NCBI GenBank assembly: GCA_963995525.1 | Contig: OZ023208.1 | Coordinates: 18,243,019 to 18,307,018, forward strand | Source: Escarpia spicata | Lineage: Eukaryota; Annelida; Polychaeta; Sabellida; Siboglinidae | Direction: 5' to 3' | Length of the DNA stretch: 64,000 bases | Shown here: one piece after another, positions 24,901 to 31,300 of the stretch | How positions within the stretch are numbered: the stretch's first letter is position 1 | How the letters are laid out: each line of letters opens with the position of its first letter | The notes under the pieces: generated by a model | Database searches by the model: none | The model's input: only the letters and a program-made list of their open reading frames with translations | What the model was told of the DNA's origin: nothing | Translations under genes and position numbers: made by a program

Positions 24901-27157
24901 TTATGAAACACGCCTAAAAGAATGTGGTTTAACAACACTAGAGATGAGGAGATTGAGAGGAGATCAGATAGAAGTGTTTAAAATATTGAATGGTTATGAA
25001 AATATTTCTATCAATATTTTTTTCTAAGTTAAGAAAGACTAGAGGACATGAAGTTACATTAGTAAAGGAGCAGTGTAGATTAGATATAAGAAAGTTCTCA
25101 TTTTCACAAAGGACAATGATTGGAACATATTATTTGCTGATTGTGTGGGTGCTAGTAGTGTGAATATGTTTAAAAATAAAATCCACATATACCTCAGAAA
25201 GGCTAGTAAACTGCTGCGAGAATAATGTTTATTGTACTTGCTAATGGTTAGGTTTTATTAACTCTGTTAGATGCATGGGCCCAAAAAGTGCTGTTTGATT
25301 CCCTTTAATATGTTAAGGTGTATCCAACGAGTGTCGCTGTCAAACCAGGAATCCAGATAATTGTTTTTCTAAGGTAGATATCCAATTCATACATTCTGCA
25401 GCAGTATAAGTATTGCCGCAAGGTCTTGTCAGGATAAAGAAAAATCATCAGCATTAGTTTCAAGATTTAGTGGATTTCAGTGGTGTATCAAATTTGGCAC
25501 TGCTCTACAGATTTACATGTCTATAGATCAGTATAGTTTTAGCACATTCACATTGAAAAGCAATGCTTGAAGTTATGAATATATAGTTTACTGTTCACTT
25601 TGAAATATCTTGTTACCGACCTGCACTGTGTTTTCATAAAATCCTACTCTGTTGGGGGGTTTCCCAGGCAACCTGGAAAATCACCTGTGTATGTAAACAC
25701 ACACGGAGATGTTTAAGAGGGTAGTGAATGAGGTAGATATAGTCATTGCTACCTGGGGTAGTGAAAGAGATAGGCTGGAATGTGATCAATGTTGTGAGAT
25801 ATTCAATTAAGTAGGTTCTGAGGCAGGTATTGAGGCGGACAGCAATGTAAGTTGTGAGAGAGTCATGACGTGTTAGTCAGAGATCTAGATTGTGACACAG
25901 CCACAGGAAGTGAGGTATTTATTAACTATGTTGTTAGATAAGTTATGAGATATCCATCCACAAAACTAAATCAGTATCCATGAAATATTTTCATAGCGAT
26001 AAATATATTATGTAACTTATACTCTGTGCAACTTAAGAGGGTAATTACTGTCAAGTATCCAGATGTGTTTTATGATAGGTTTTGCTGTATTGAATGACAT
26101 AACTCGGTTTCTAATACACCAGGTGTCCCTGAACGTCACACTCCATCAGGGATGATGGTGAAACGACCAGAAATGATGTCCAAGTCGATGTCATTGCCAC
26201 CAATTGCACCCATAGTCACAAAGGAGGCGGACGTCAGTGAGTATCTAAAGTTTTAAAAAAGGCCATCTAAGATTACACCTCTAAAGAATGTGATCTGCGT
26301 AGTTCTAACATTCGCATTGAGATGAACCTTCACATGCCACAGAGTAGACTTTATCTCTGTAAATCAATTTCCATAAAGCAAATTACAGGTTGATGCTGAA
26401 ACATAAGAGTTATAATTTTATGTGAAAATCACAGAAAGAGTCCCATTTTTTTCACATAAATTTACCATATTTCATCAGAATAAGCATTGCTTTTTGCTAT
26501 GGCACATGCGATAACAAAATTAGGGTACTGGTCAAGCTTTTGAGATTAATTATGTTGAAGAACAACGTCGTATAACAAGAACAAAATTGAGGTTTACATT
26601 GTAAATAAAAAAGAAATGGCAAGACTCACATGCACTTGCCAAACACTGTATTTCCGATGTGTTATCTTGACGCGTGTTATCTTGACGCACACGTTATCTT
26701 GTGTTATCTTGACGCACACGGGTAAAAAGACTGATCGTCTTTAAATGTTGAATTCTTCAAAGCAGCAAACATCAGCAGAAAGAGTAAAATTTATGTTGTA
26801 ATTTTGTTCATGTTTCAGAGAGGATATCTTCATGGATTACCAAACCATCTAGTTAGTCTAGTTACCAACAGTAGCAACCACCAACATAAATTATTATTAT
26901 TCCTAAATGTTTGTTAATTGTTAACAAACTGTTGAAATAAGTTCAACTTTACATTTGTGTTCAAAAGAAAGTTTAATTTAATTTATTATTCCAACTTGAA
27001 GAACATTTTCACCAATTCATGCGTAACTTGTTTTTGATGGTTTCACTTTTGTTTTAATTGGTTTCACTTTTTCCCTGTAGCGTTGTTTCCACTACCACCT
27101 AGCTCTCCCCCTGGGTCCACCCCCTGTCTCTCCAACACCCCGTTTATGGCTGACTGA
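806..27157 (+). CDS. Gene A: 25-exon gene for a coiled-coil-rich protein of unknown family (5' end missing)
   Basis: The rebuilt coding exons are 806-936, 1550-1603, 1769-1885, 2392-2511, 2828-2980, 3355-3411, 4162-5139, 8766-8970, 9893-9980, 10681-10787, 11319-11426, 11876-11925, 13275-13468, 15024-15071, 15601-15706, 16774-16878, 17818-17920, 18868-18947, 20671-20813, 21826-22015, 22868-22993, 23560-23735, 24377-24471, 26123-26236 and 27081-27157. Every intron is GT-AG and the phases agree at all 24 junctions, which is strong internal support. The product is about 1,240 residues: acidic and coiled-coil-like at the N-terminus, then a Ser/Thr/Pro-rich section of about 326 residues, then a more ordered C-terminal half with charged helices. 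The start codon is not in the exons found, because the first exon enters in phase 1. From vague family memory only, the C-terminal half resembles FAM186-type or ciliary/sperm coiled-coil proteins. No function is claimed. Confidence 0.8.
1550..1603 (+). CDS. Gene A exon b
   Basis: An 18-codon exon, phase 0 to 0, with acceptor TTTTGTTACAG and donor CTG|GTGAGT. It encodes ASVPPSHVFGRFAQYRKL. Confidence 0.7.
1769..1885 (+). CDS. Gene A exon c (basic helical segment)
   Basis: A 39-codon exon, phase 0 to 0, with acceptor ATGGTTGCAG and donor ACT|GTGAGT. The Lys-rich helical peptide begins VQEKMAKMDSDLKTAIMKT and ends HKHKWQT, suggesting a coiled coil. Confidence 0.75.
2055..2275 (+). mobile_element. 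tRNA-derived SINE-like copy
   Basis: The head is tRNA-like: an A-box-like GTGGCACAGTGCCTAGAGCA and a B-box-like GGGTTCAAATTC. The body (GAATGAGTACCTTGCTATAG, GTGGATATTTATGTATGAAT) matches the copies at 33096-33400 and 32336-32665. The 3' part is shorter here. Confidence 0.7.
2392..2511 (+). CDS. Gene A exon d (coiled-coil segment)
   Basis: A 40-codon exon, phase 0 to 0, with acceptor TTGTGTCTAG and donor TTG|GTAATT. Glu/Gln/Lys-rich with heptad-like hydrophobics, for example EREVLLQQVEQAYELQGQ; ends NEQEQL. Confidence 0.8.
2828..2980 (+). CDS. Gene A exon e (acidic coiled-coil segment)
   Basis: A 51-codon exon, phase 0 to 0, with acceptor TTCTTTCAG and donor AAG|GTCAGT. It is rich in Lys, Glu and Ala, with KKADDLKKAEEKQAEEMGE in the middle, and ends SQTDDAK. 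The exon-intron border is the first unit of a short duplicated block (see 2968-3048). Confidence 0.8.
2968..3048 (+). repeat. Short tandem duplication spanning the exon e donor
   Basis: The border sequence GATGCCAAG|GTCAG recurs twice inside the intron as GATGTCAAGGTCAGAGG and GATGTCAAGGTCATAATG. The exon end and its splice donor have therefore been copied into the intron. Confidence 0.7.
3355..3411 (+). CDS. Gene A exon f
   Basis: A 19-codon exon, phase 0 to 0, with acceptor TTGTTGTTTAG and donor AAG|GTGTGT. It encodes AAEVLRHSAESTAENPDDK. It is short but fits the frame on both sides. Confidence 0.65.
4162..5139 (+). CDS. Gene A exon g, long Ser/Thr/Pro-rich exon
   Basis: About 326 codons, phase 0 to 0, ending GCACAG|GTACTG. 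Two in-phase acceptors are possible: ATCTTTCCAG before 4162 and TTCCCAG before 4195. I prefer the first, without certainty. The first two thirds are Thr/Val/Gln/Asp-rich; the last third is Pro/Ser/His-rich and looks disordered, ending with AALAAQ. No domain is recognised. The donor coincides with the start of a 65-67 bp intronic minisatellite. Confidence 0.7.
5387..7330 (-). mobile_element. 5'-truncated CR1/L2-like LINE
   Basis: The insertion runs in antisense to gene A, within the intron between exons g and h. A five-base duplication, TAGTT, is visible at 5382-5386 and 7331-7335. The 3' end carries about two copies of a 10-base tail unit (TCTTGTTAAA on the minus strand). Only the C-terminal part of the element is present, typical of target-primed insertion with 5' truncation. 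The clade is inferred from the protein style and tail and was not tested. Confidence 0.85.
5484..7328 (-). CDS. LINE reverse transcriptase (5'-truncated, otherwise open)
   Basis: One frame stays open from the truncation point to the stop at 5484, about 614 codons. The upstream 70 or so codons (7113-7328) are linker sequence, for example YKEALNQATAEIRNSKRSY. Reverse-transcriptase motifs are clear: FKKGSRNKSENYRPVSLTS, YLDFQKAFDKVPHQRLLLKL, GVPQGSVLGPILFLIYINDL and the catalytic LTFADDTKVF. The C-terminus has the HLEYCIQAWRPYRKKDIDML block common in CR1/L2-type elements. The endonuclease domain is absent. The intact frame suggests a recent insertion. Confidence 0.9.
   Translation of the reverse strand, partial: GNDEDYNIYKEALNQATAEIRNSKRSYEKKLACNIKHDSKSFYAYIRSKQKVQDKVGPLEDSAGNTISEGFLMAEDLNEYFSSVFTREDISSLPVPEAKFKGADSDYLGQLVVTSEMVAKKIRAMKDNKSPGVDGIPPKLLLEIVEQISAPLATVFNLSLEEGVVPLEWKEANIIPLFKKGSRNKSENYRPVSLTSVICKLLERLIKDHMVDFLVKHNLINPSQHGFLKARSCLTNMLCFLEDITRWVDEGSPVDIIYLDFQKAFDKVPHQRLLLKLKAHGIGNGIINWIEKWLNDRRQRVVVDGEASNWKSVLSGVPQGSVLGPILFLIYINDLDDDITSKVLTFADDTKVFRRIKSDGDRQHLQDDLDRLIKWSEKWQMLFNFGKFKCLHTGHGNEEVKYKMGGTVLSTTVKEKDLGLTISADMKVSEQCGIAASKGNQILGLIRRNIAYKKKELIVPLYKTIVRPHLEYCIQAWRPYRKKDIDMLERVQRRATKMIQNLGDLSYEIRLKECGLTTLETRRLRGDHIEVFKILNGYENIDRNIFFSVKKDRRTRGHEATLVKEQCRLDIRKFSFSQRTVNEWNRLSPDCVGASSVNMFKNKIDTHLKKAGYM
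8155..8465 (+). mobile_element. Possible SINE-like repeat
   Basis: A tRNA-like start (GCGATGGTGCAATGATTAGC, then GTTTAAAACCTGG) is followed by a unique body. It resembles the heads of the other SINE-like copies but the body differs, so it may be a different family. Weak call. Confidence 0.4.
8766..8970 (+). CDS. Gene A exon h
   Basis: Acceptor GTCCTTCCAG, donor GCAG|GTGGGT; phase 0 to 1. Sixty-eight codons, with a charged helix (REQHRQEIETLRMSAEERRK) followed by a Ser/Val segment and DEDGDMPFPPDTA. Confidence 0.8.
9496..9840 (+). repeat. 38-bp intronic minisatellite
   Basis: About nine units of a 38-bp sequence containing GATGATGTAAGTTGTTGCTA and TTGTAAAAGTTGTTACT. Each unit contains GTAAGT, a consensus-like splice donor. 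It ends about 50 bp before exon i. Confidence 0.85.
9893..9980 (+). CDS. Gene A exon i
   Basis: Acceptor TTCGTCTGCCAG, donor CGAG|GTTTGT; phase 1 to 2. Encodes GEGGRSVSFHDAGTSPMTV and on to SAIQSR. Confidence 0.75.
10681..10787 (+). CDS. Gene A exon j
   Basis: Acceptor CCTGTTTCTAG, donor AAAG|GTACGT; phase 2 to 1. Thirty-five codons; helical, including HPVVQEYLSMYAAVVDFKNH. Confidence 0.8.
11319..11426 (+). CDS. Gene A exon k
   Basis: Acceptor AATGCACACAG, donor AAGA|GTAAGA; phase 1 to 1. Encodes EMMSPAQVLADIEPVEFNED and ends NMNTVK. Confidence 0.8.
11876..11925 (+). CDS. Gene A exon l
   Basis: Acceptor TTCTCTTTCAG, donor AGT|GTGAGT; phase 1 to 0. Encodes LRQTLDLISAALANES. A 12-bp repeat begins five bases into the following intron. 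Confidence 0.75.
11931..12115 (+). repeat. 12-bp-based tandem repeat beginning at a splice donor
   Basis: Units are variants of TCACTGACCATA. The donor itself reads GTGAGTCACTGACC, so the array effectively starts within the donor region. Later units degenerate. Confidence 0.75.
12355..13290 (+). repeat. 68-bp minisatellite running into exon m
   Basis: About 13-14 units of 68 bp, with core TTCTTACCAAGAGTCACTAG, then GATTACCCTGCACCC and TTTTGGCCACCC. The final unit supplies both the acceptor (GTTCCAG) and the first codons of exon m (GATTACCCTG). Confidence 0.9.
13275..13468 (+). CDS. Gene A exon m, Gln/Ser-rich
   Basis: Acceptor GATGTTCCAG, donor CCAT|GTAAGG; phase 0 to 2. Sixty-four codons, beginning DYPVSSLAGNSKLMS and ending with a Gln/Leu helix, LSQLQQLRQLQEQHDSM. 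The first codons derive from the adjacent 68-bp minisatellite unit. Confidence 0.8.
13828..14660. repeat. Long imperfect palindrome (~830 bp fold-back element)
   Basis: The two halves, about 13828-14165 and 14230-14660, are imperfect reverse complements. Matched blocks are AAGCTCCACCCACTTTCAAA (14100) with TTTAAAAGTGGGTTGGAGCT (14290), GACACAGTTCACCA (14048) with TGGTGAACTGCGC (14330), and AAAACACGTCCCCAAAA (13856) with TTTTGGACGTGTTCC (14612). The centre is an inner hairpin around CCAATG...CATTGG. Many mismatches suggest an old insertion. No transposase is seen. Confidence 0.8.
15024..15071 (+). CDS. Gene A exon n
   Basis: Acceptor TTTCTTGCAG, donor TGAA|GTGAGT; phase 2 to 2. Encodes QQQFTDAKQKYEVQL. 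The start is fixed by phase, as CAG repeats offer other acceptors. Confidence 0.7.
15225..15600 (+). repeat. 20-bp minisatellite ending at a splice acceptor
   Basis: Units vary around CTGTGTCACCACAATGTGGT, about 18 copies. The array runs up to the acceptor of exon o (ATGTGTTGCAG). Confidence 0.85.
15601..15706 (+). CDS. Gene A exon o (coiled coil)
   Basis: Acceptor GTGTTGCAG, donor CACAG|GTGACA; phase 2 to 0. Encodes HNTVMMMEMQDTISKLQHEL, then LEVAASKTAETPESQ; heptad-like. Confidence 0.8.
16524..16668 (+). repeat. Dispersed MITE-like repeat, copy 1
   Basis: This segment matches the reverse complement of 32930-33072. Shared blocks include CCCGGAGCATGT and CAAAACATCCAGTTTCAAAA. The ends read CTGCCCG and CGGGCAG, i.e. 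short terminal inverted repeats. Confidence 0.75.
16774..16878 (+). CDS. Gene A exon p
   Basis: Acceptor GCGTGTTGTAG, donor CAAG|GTAATT; phase 0 to 0. Thirty-five codons including IMFTRLDSERNAKVMKRAVN. Helical and charged; looks conserved in style. Confidence 0.85.
17105..17762 (+). repeat. 46-bp minisatellite
   Basis: About 14 units of 46 bp, with core GATTAAGTAGAAATGATCTG and CAATCATCTCTGGGTTCAGT. Two alternating variants (ATCATCTCTGGG, and ATCAGCCCTGGG or ATCCGCCCTGGG) are visible. Some units carry a small deletion. It ends about 55 bp before exon q. Confidence 0.9.
17818..17920 (+). CDS. Gene A exon q
   Basis: Acceptor ATGGTTACAG, donor GAAG|GTGTGT; phase 0 to 1. Encodes EAVSTMDTYVSLPAQRFAYL, then VRKYVHHRRMRLVE. 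The paired helices in exons p and q look like one structural unit. Confidence 0.85.
17950..18270 (+). repeat. 18-bp minisatellite
   Basis: Units of about 18 bp resemble GTCATGTCATTATCCAGT. The array is degenerate, with ATCACC variants. Confidence 0.85.
18420..18690 (+). repeat. ~45-bp minisatellite derived from the neighbouring array
   Basis: Units contain TCAAAAGTGTCATGTCATCA and CTGAGTGTCTTGTTATCT. The GTGTCATGTCAT core is shared with the 18-bp array upstream, suggesting a higher-order form of the same sequence. Confidence 0.8.
18868..18947 (+). CDS. Gene A exon r
   Basis: Acceptor TTCTCTTGCAG, donor TGAG|GTAAGG; phase 1 to 0. Encodes DNVRLRRADLDDEVYMTLGK, then METLQNE. Confidence 0.85.
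19364..20089. mobile_element. Possible inverted-repeat DNA element
   Basis: TTAGGCCAGACTTTTTATA at 19364 is matched by the reverse complement of ATAAAAAGTCTGGCCTTA at 20072-20089. The roughly 725-bp interior has no convincing coding sequence. It could be a non-autonomous DNA transposon; a flanking duplication was not established. Confidence 0.45.
20306..20600 (+). mobile_element. SINE-like repeat
   Basis: The tRNA-like head is GGGGCGCGGTGGTAGAGTGC with a B-box-like GAGGTTCAAATCC. It then follows the order of the other copies (ACTTGGGCAATTTTGTTCAC) before diverging. Confidence 0.55.
20671..20813 (+). CDS. Gene A exon s
   Basis: Acceptor CATGTTTCAG, donor GTCT|GTGAGT; phase 0 to 2. Encodes RARKWEERMDDLGDQRQRLA, then NMLMQTLDSIEEESGIFLIK and PMFAYKS. 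The hydrophobic IFLIKPMF segment breaks the charged helix. Confidence 0.85.
21190..21592 (+). repeat. 35-bp minisatellite
   Basis: About 11 units of 35 bp, with core GTGTAACAAGTGTAATGAGG and TAACAAAATGAGAT. Open frames through it on the minus strand are repeat artefacts. Confidence 0.9.
21826..22015 (+). CDS. Gene A exon t
   Basis: Acceptor TTCTCTGGACAG, donor ACAG|GTTGGT; phase 2 to 0. Sixty-three codons including YNPKKFYGKPYEQYWSTRAE and MPPTPTSGKQ. A nearer donor (TCGG|GTAAAC) would put a stop into the next exon, so the later donor is chosen. Confidence 0.8.
22868..22993 (+). CDS. Gene A exon u
   Basis: Acceptor TACGATTGCAG, donor AAT|GTAGGT; phase 0 to 0. Forty-two codons, from EVGLPQPEDDVYTRKLMMGN to NYPQPSWN. 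Confidence 0.8.
23560..23735 (+). CDS. Gene A exon v
   Basis: Acceptor TTAATGGTGCAG, donor TCAG|GTAAGT; phase 0 to 2. Fifty-eight codons including WDAFHVGVLHFDGTSHLF and LNTPKILELDINRMLIAQNQ. It looks like an ordered domain. Confidence 0.85.
23800..23905 (+). repeat. Two-copy ~67-bp direct repeat
   Basis: TGAGACAGGTAGTTAGTCCT followed by CTGCAAGGATAAAAAGGCAC recurs as TGAGACAGGCAGTTATTTCC with CTGCAAGGATAAAAAGACAC. Confidence 0.7.
24082..24122. repeat. 15-bp hairpin
   Basis: AGTATGTATGTGTAC, an 11-base loop, then GTACACGTACATACT: a stem with one mismatch-type (G-T) position. It could be a miniature element or a stable intronic hairpin. Confidence 0.6.
24377..24471 (+). CDS. Gene A exon w (found from phase constraint)
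   Basis: Exon v ends in phase 2 and exon x enters in phase 1, so an exon of length 2 modulo 3 was needed. This 95-bp segment has acceptor TTGTGTTTAG and donor CCAG|GTATGG and encodes STRIASQGGPGDQASTAGIR, then SYVTLKRHVGQP. Joined to exon x it reads QPGVPERHTPSG. Confidence 0.75.
24778..25210 (+). pseudogene. Decayed LINE fragment, same family as 5387-7330
   Basis: The plus-strand sequence matches the C-terminal part of the LINE protein: LEYCIQAWRPC, KKDIDMLERVQRKATKMI, ECGLTTLEMRRLRGDQIEVF. Reading frame is lost around 25022. Both ends are truncated and no 10-base tail is seen. It lies in the intron between exons w and x. Confidence 0.85.
26123..26236 (+). CDS. Gene A exon x
   Basis: Acceptor CTAATACACCAG, donor GTCA|GTGAGT; phase 1 to 1. 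Encodes VPERHTPSGMMVKRPEMMSK, then SMSLPPIAPIVTKEADV. Met/Pro-rich and probably disordered. Confidence 0.75.
26655..26722 (+). repeat. Short tandem repeat GTGTTATCTTGACGC
   Basis: About four irregular units of GTTATCTTGACGCACACG. Too short to say more. Confidence 0.6.
27081..27157 (+). CDS. Gene A terminal exon y
   Basis: Acceptor TTTTCCCTGTAG; enters in phase 1. Encodes LFPLPPSSPPGSTPCLSNTP, then FMAD and a TGA stop at 27155-27157. The tail is Pro/Ser-rich. Confidence 0.75.
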
Positions 27158-27284
27158 CCCTCTGGGAACGACACAAGCGGAGAATCTGGAGAGGAGATTG
27201 GATGAGGAAGCAACACACCAGAGACAGACACTTGTAATATAAAATAGTTGTGTACATATGAGAGTGTTTTTTTACAGAATCGGT

Positions 27285-27500
27285 TGCCAAATGTGTGAGT
27301 GTGCATGTCAGCAGTGTTTGTGAACAGACAAATGTGTGAGTGTGCATGTCAGCAGTGTTTGTGAACAGACAAATGTGTGAGTGTGCATGTCAGCAGTGTT
27401 TGTGAGCAGACAAATGTGCGAGTGTGCGTGTCAGCAGTGTTTGTGAGCAGACAACTGTGAGTGTGCATGCCAGCAGTTTTTGTGAGCAGACAAATGTGTA
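27285..27500 (+). repeat. 41-bp minisatellite in the 3' flank of gene A
   Basis: About five units of 41 bp, with core GTGTGAGTGTGCATGTCAGC and AGTGTTTGTGAACAGACAAA. It lies between the stop codon and the possible poly(A) signal, so it may sit in the 3' UTR. Confidence 0.85.
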
Positions 27501-27736
27501 TAGTAGTGCAGAAACTGAATATTTATTAAACGTCTTGCACAAGTATTGATCATCTGCGTGCGTCGAATTGCTTTTAGTCATTTTGGGCTGTCCCAAATAG
27601 TCTAGAATAAGAACTTGAAAAGAAGCTTCGTGAAACAATGCTGTTATCAAAGCGTGAGCGCTATAATTATGTGTAGCTGATACTTTGTTGCATGAATTGG
27701 TTTCACTGCTGAAAGATATTTGTAGTAAGATATTAC

Positions 27737-27742
27737 AATAAA
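27737..27742 (+). terminator. Possible poly(A) signal of gene A
   Basis: AATAAA lies about 580 bases after the stop at 27157. No closer canonical signal was seen. A UTR of that length is plausible but not proven. Confidence 0.4.
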
Positions 27743-27759
27743 GTATCGGCTTCTGATGT

Positions 27760-29080
27760 GATCTTAATATTGTGTTGTGTCTGTGTAGATATTAGCTAGG
27801 TAGACATCAGTGTTAATGTCTTAGGCATTTCTACACCCACCCATATGCCACTCTGTGTTACATTCTGTCCTCTCTTTTTTCTCCTCCCTCTCTCCCTTCT
27901 TCCTTTCCCCCCGTGCCTCCCTCCCTCCCTCCCTCCCTCTCCATGTTAAGTCACCTATCATAATGTGGTAGCTACCATGGTCGCTTGGTGTCGCCACTGT
28001 GGTAAGGGCCGTGAACTGTGGCACAGCCTTCACAAGCATCGTCGCTACTGCAGTGGATATATATAATAGACGAGAGCGGTGCATTCACATCACTCTGTGG
28101 TTTAGTCACATGCACAAAAAGTTCGTATGAACCTTGGAGAGACACTTACCTGATATGGGCACATGTGCTACCAAACTTCTGACACCAACACAAAAAGGTA
28201 TGCGTGAGAGCCATGCAGAACCGACTGAAAGTAATCACAGTAGAAACAGGGGGTCTTGGGAAGTAAGGAATAACAATTTTAAACTTTAGAGTGCAATCAA
28301 GATCTTCTATCTTCTAAATCCAAATTTCCAGTGAATCGACATGTCCCATACGCTATATATCACTTTCCTCGACACGTGTTCACATTATACGTAAAACGGC
28401 TAAAAAGACGAATCCATATATACGCGTGTCATACGTTTATTATTCCGTTGGCCTGGCAGCTAACAATGTGTATAGATTATCCTAAGTAGAAGCATAGGGA
28501 GTCCAATAAACACATTTTATTTCACTGCCACAGCTTTGGCACGGCGCCTCCTCACAGCTTTGCAATTGTAGGTGACAATAAGGCCAACATTAAGCGAATC
28601 AATCTCAACTTGCTGTATTCATAAGAGGTCGAGTTGTTACACCGCATGTATTTTATACAAGTTTGTGCATACATCGAATATTAATTTCTCGCGTACGAAC
28701 GGCAGGCCGAACCGCAAATTAGTTCGCTAAAGCTGTAACGTAGCTCTCAATACCTTGACGTTCGCGTTCAGCGATTTCGTCGACGTTCGCATGCAATTAT
28801 GTTTGGTAATGTTCTGTAGTATCTCTTCCGAAAAACAGAGGCAACATCGAGTTAACAAATTTTCCCAAGGTTCGAAAAGGCACGAGTGAACCCGCACCCC
28901 AGTCCCTTTGAACGACAGTCCGGCGCTTTATAGCCCGACTACCGCCCCCATCTCCTTCCATAAAGGCGAATTCGGGGGCTGTATGTGCCCCCTAGACCTT
29001 TAGAATTTGGTGCACTATTCCTGCGCTAGAGTTGCGTGCCCCCTAGATCTTTTGAATGTGGCCCCTACACGTTCTAAAAG
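27760..29080. other. Intergenic, no gene recognised
   Basis: It includes a CT/CCCT-rich run at about 27865-27940 and a stretch of higher GC from about 28540. No convincing coding exon was seen on either strand. Confidence 0.5.
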
Positions 29081-29088
29081 TATGAACG

Positions 29089-29300
29089 TTGCCGTGGAAA
29101 GTAGCACTCTCCCCTCCCCGTCTTCCGATGTTAGGATCCGACAGCGCGACGGCGGAATGGAGCGCAGTGGTGATGAAGCTACGGCTGAAAATCTTCATTA
29201 GCATCCCCGCCCTCCCCCACCGTCTTCCGATGTCAAGTCCCGACAGCGGAGTTGCACTGAAGCTCCGGCTCAGCCCACCCAATATGAATTTGGTTCGGCC
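29089..29300 (+). repeat. Two-copy GC-rich tandem duplication
   Basis: CGTCTTCCGATGTTAGGATC...GACAGCG...GATGAAGCTACGGCT recurs as CGTCTTCCGATGTCAAGTCC...GACAGCG...CTGAAGCTCCGGCTC, about 105-110 bp later. The open frames through it on both strands may be incidental. Confidence 0.7.
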
Positions 29301-29409
29301 GCCAGTGGTTGCGAGCCTCAAGGGGAGTGCAATTGGAGGTTTTGCCCCCCCCCCCCAGACTACCCTCTCTGTATCCCCCTGTTCAACGACCGCCGAGTTC
29401 TACACTGCC

Positions 29410-29545
29410 GACATGCACGTGCGTACGCCAAAACGTACGCACACAGGTATATGTGTTTGATGTGATTTATTTAGCGTGCGTACGTCGGAACGTGCGCACA
29501 CAGAAATGTAGACGTGTTTGATGTAATTTATTTACAGCTACATGC
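29410..29545 (+). repeat. Two-copy ~70-bp repeat with hairpin cores
   Basis: GTGCGTACGCCAAAACGTAC and GCGTGCGTACGTCGGAACGT are each near-palindromic. Each is followed by CACACAG and then GTGTTTGATGT(G/A)ATTTATTTA. Confidence 0.75.
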
Positions 29546-29658
29546 GTGAACTGGCCCGTGACTTCAGGTAGATTGATCGCATATACATATGACAGCGATG
29601 CTGATCAGGTTACAAACCTTCACGTCCCGCCAGCATCCTACGGAGGCCGCCGAGCAAG

Positions 29659-29686
29659 ATGGCGGTGACGGGTCAGACCCCACAAG
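29659..29686 (+). CDS. Candidate first coding exon of an unidentified gene
   Basis: ATG in a good context (GCAAGATGGCGG) encodes MAVTGQTPQ, followed by CAAG|GTAAGA, a strong donor, in a CpG-rich setting. No downstream exon was identified, so it could be the start of a gene whose other exons I missed, or of gene B through a long first intron. Low confidence. Confidence 0.3.
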
Positions 29687-30011
29687 GTAAGACGTCGAAC
29701 TCTTCGAATATATGTACCTGGAAGCTGGTTCATTTTATCAGTCATGCTGAACGAGACGTTTATCGATAGAGAGTCTGGATTCAGCGGTTTTCAAAACACA
29801 ACTATTGTCGAAATAACTGACCACGCCTTAAATTAACCGCGGTCAGCTTCGGTTACATCATTACTAACATAGGAGTGAACATATTTTGACTACGCGTAAT
29901 AGTCGCGTGCACGTTCAGAAACGCGCGTGTATGTCTACTCAAATACTCACGCAGTCAGTAAAGATGTCATGCCAATAAGCAATATTGTTTGTTCCGTTTT
30001 AAAGCCTTTGC

Positions 30012-31300
30012 ATGCAAATTATTGAACACGCACGTTTTCTTGTGTATGCGTCGTCTTCTATATGTGCCATGTCTGTCACAGGCGTTGGCGATCATGGCCT
30101 TCCAAACCGCAAGGTCGTTTGTAGCAGTTCTGTTGTGCTCCTTCCATGCCATGTTGACAGATTATCTATTATTTTTATTCTCTGGCGTCCTGTGGATCTT
30201 TTTCCTTCTATCTTTCCTGTTGTTACTATATGTTCGAACTTTTTCTTTTTCATGTTATGGCCTATACATCGTGCTTGTTGTGTTAAAAGTTTGTTTATGA
30301 TCTTTCTTTTTGATTTGGCTGTCCTAAGGATGACTTCATTGCTTTGCTTTGCTGTCCATGGTACTCTTAAGAACCACATTTCAGTGGCTTCTATGTTTTT
30401 TGTGTTTTGATTATTGTCCAGGATTCACATCCATATAGCAGTATGGGCTCTATGTAGCATTGCAGTACACGTTTTCTCACTACAACCGGTATAGTTTTGT
30501 TTGTTAAAATGTTTTTCATGTTGTGAAAAGTTGCTTTGGCTTGTGCAGTTCGTCTCTTGATCTCATCGTTGCATCGACCGTCGGGTGTTATTAGTGATCC
30601 ATTATAGTTAAACGTTCAGACTTGCTTCAAAACAGTGCCATATGCTACTATGTTGCATGTTGGGGTGTAATTTTTCTTTGAGATGACCACGGTTTCTGTT
30701 TTATTTTTGTTCGGGGACAGACTTTTTTCTCACTTTCCCTTAATACCCTTATTAATGTATATAGCATCTGTTATAGATCTATTTCATTCTCTGCAATAAG
30801 TATCGTGTCTTCTGCATGATTGTCGTGTCGTTAAATGCCGTGTCGTCAAATGATTCATGTTGTATCCCCCTACTTGAATACCTGGCATATCTTCTAATGT
30901 ACGTAAGATGATCTCACTGTATAATGAATGATAAGAGATCGGGTGATAGGACACACTCTTGTCTTACATCACATTTACTAATATCATTTTCTATTCGTAT
31001 TGCTGCTGTTTGTTCCCAGCACAGATTTCTCAAAACTCCCAGATCGTTCTCATTAATATTCAAACTGTCCAGCATTTATATGCTTTCTTCATGACGAACT
31101 CTGTCAAATGCCTTTGTGTAATCAATAAAACATACATACAGATCTTTCTGCTCTTCCAATGCTGTCTCAATCAGTGTTCGTAGGATGTATATTGCATTAC
31201 TTGTACCTTTATCTTCTACAAATCCAAATTGTTCTTCAGCAATTTCCGGCTTTAGTTTGTTACTCATCCTGGCCATAATAATATTAAGAACCATATGTCT
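30012..31300 (-). pseudogene. RTE-like LINE reverse-transcriptase relic
   Basis: Minus-strand segments read like an endonuclease/reverse-transcriptase polyprotein: EEQFGFVEDKGTSNAIYILR and CFIDYTKAFDRVRHEE (31076-31294), then ENDISKCDVRQECVLSPDL (about 30930-31010), and a C-terminal part with LLTQQARCIGHNMKKK and GKIEGKRSTGRQRIK (30092-30379). Stops and shifts break it. The style fits the RTE group. Not functional. Confidence 0.85.

Noticed and set aside
28130..28165. ACTTACCTG, like the start of U1 snRNA
   Set aside because: The following bases do not match what a U1 gene should read, and no snRNA-type promoter or stem pattern was seen.
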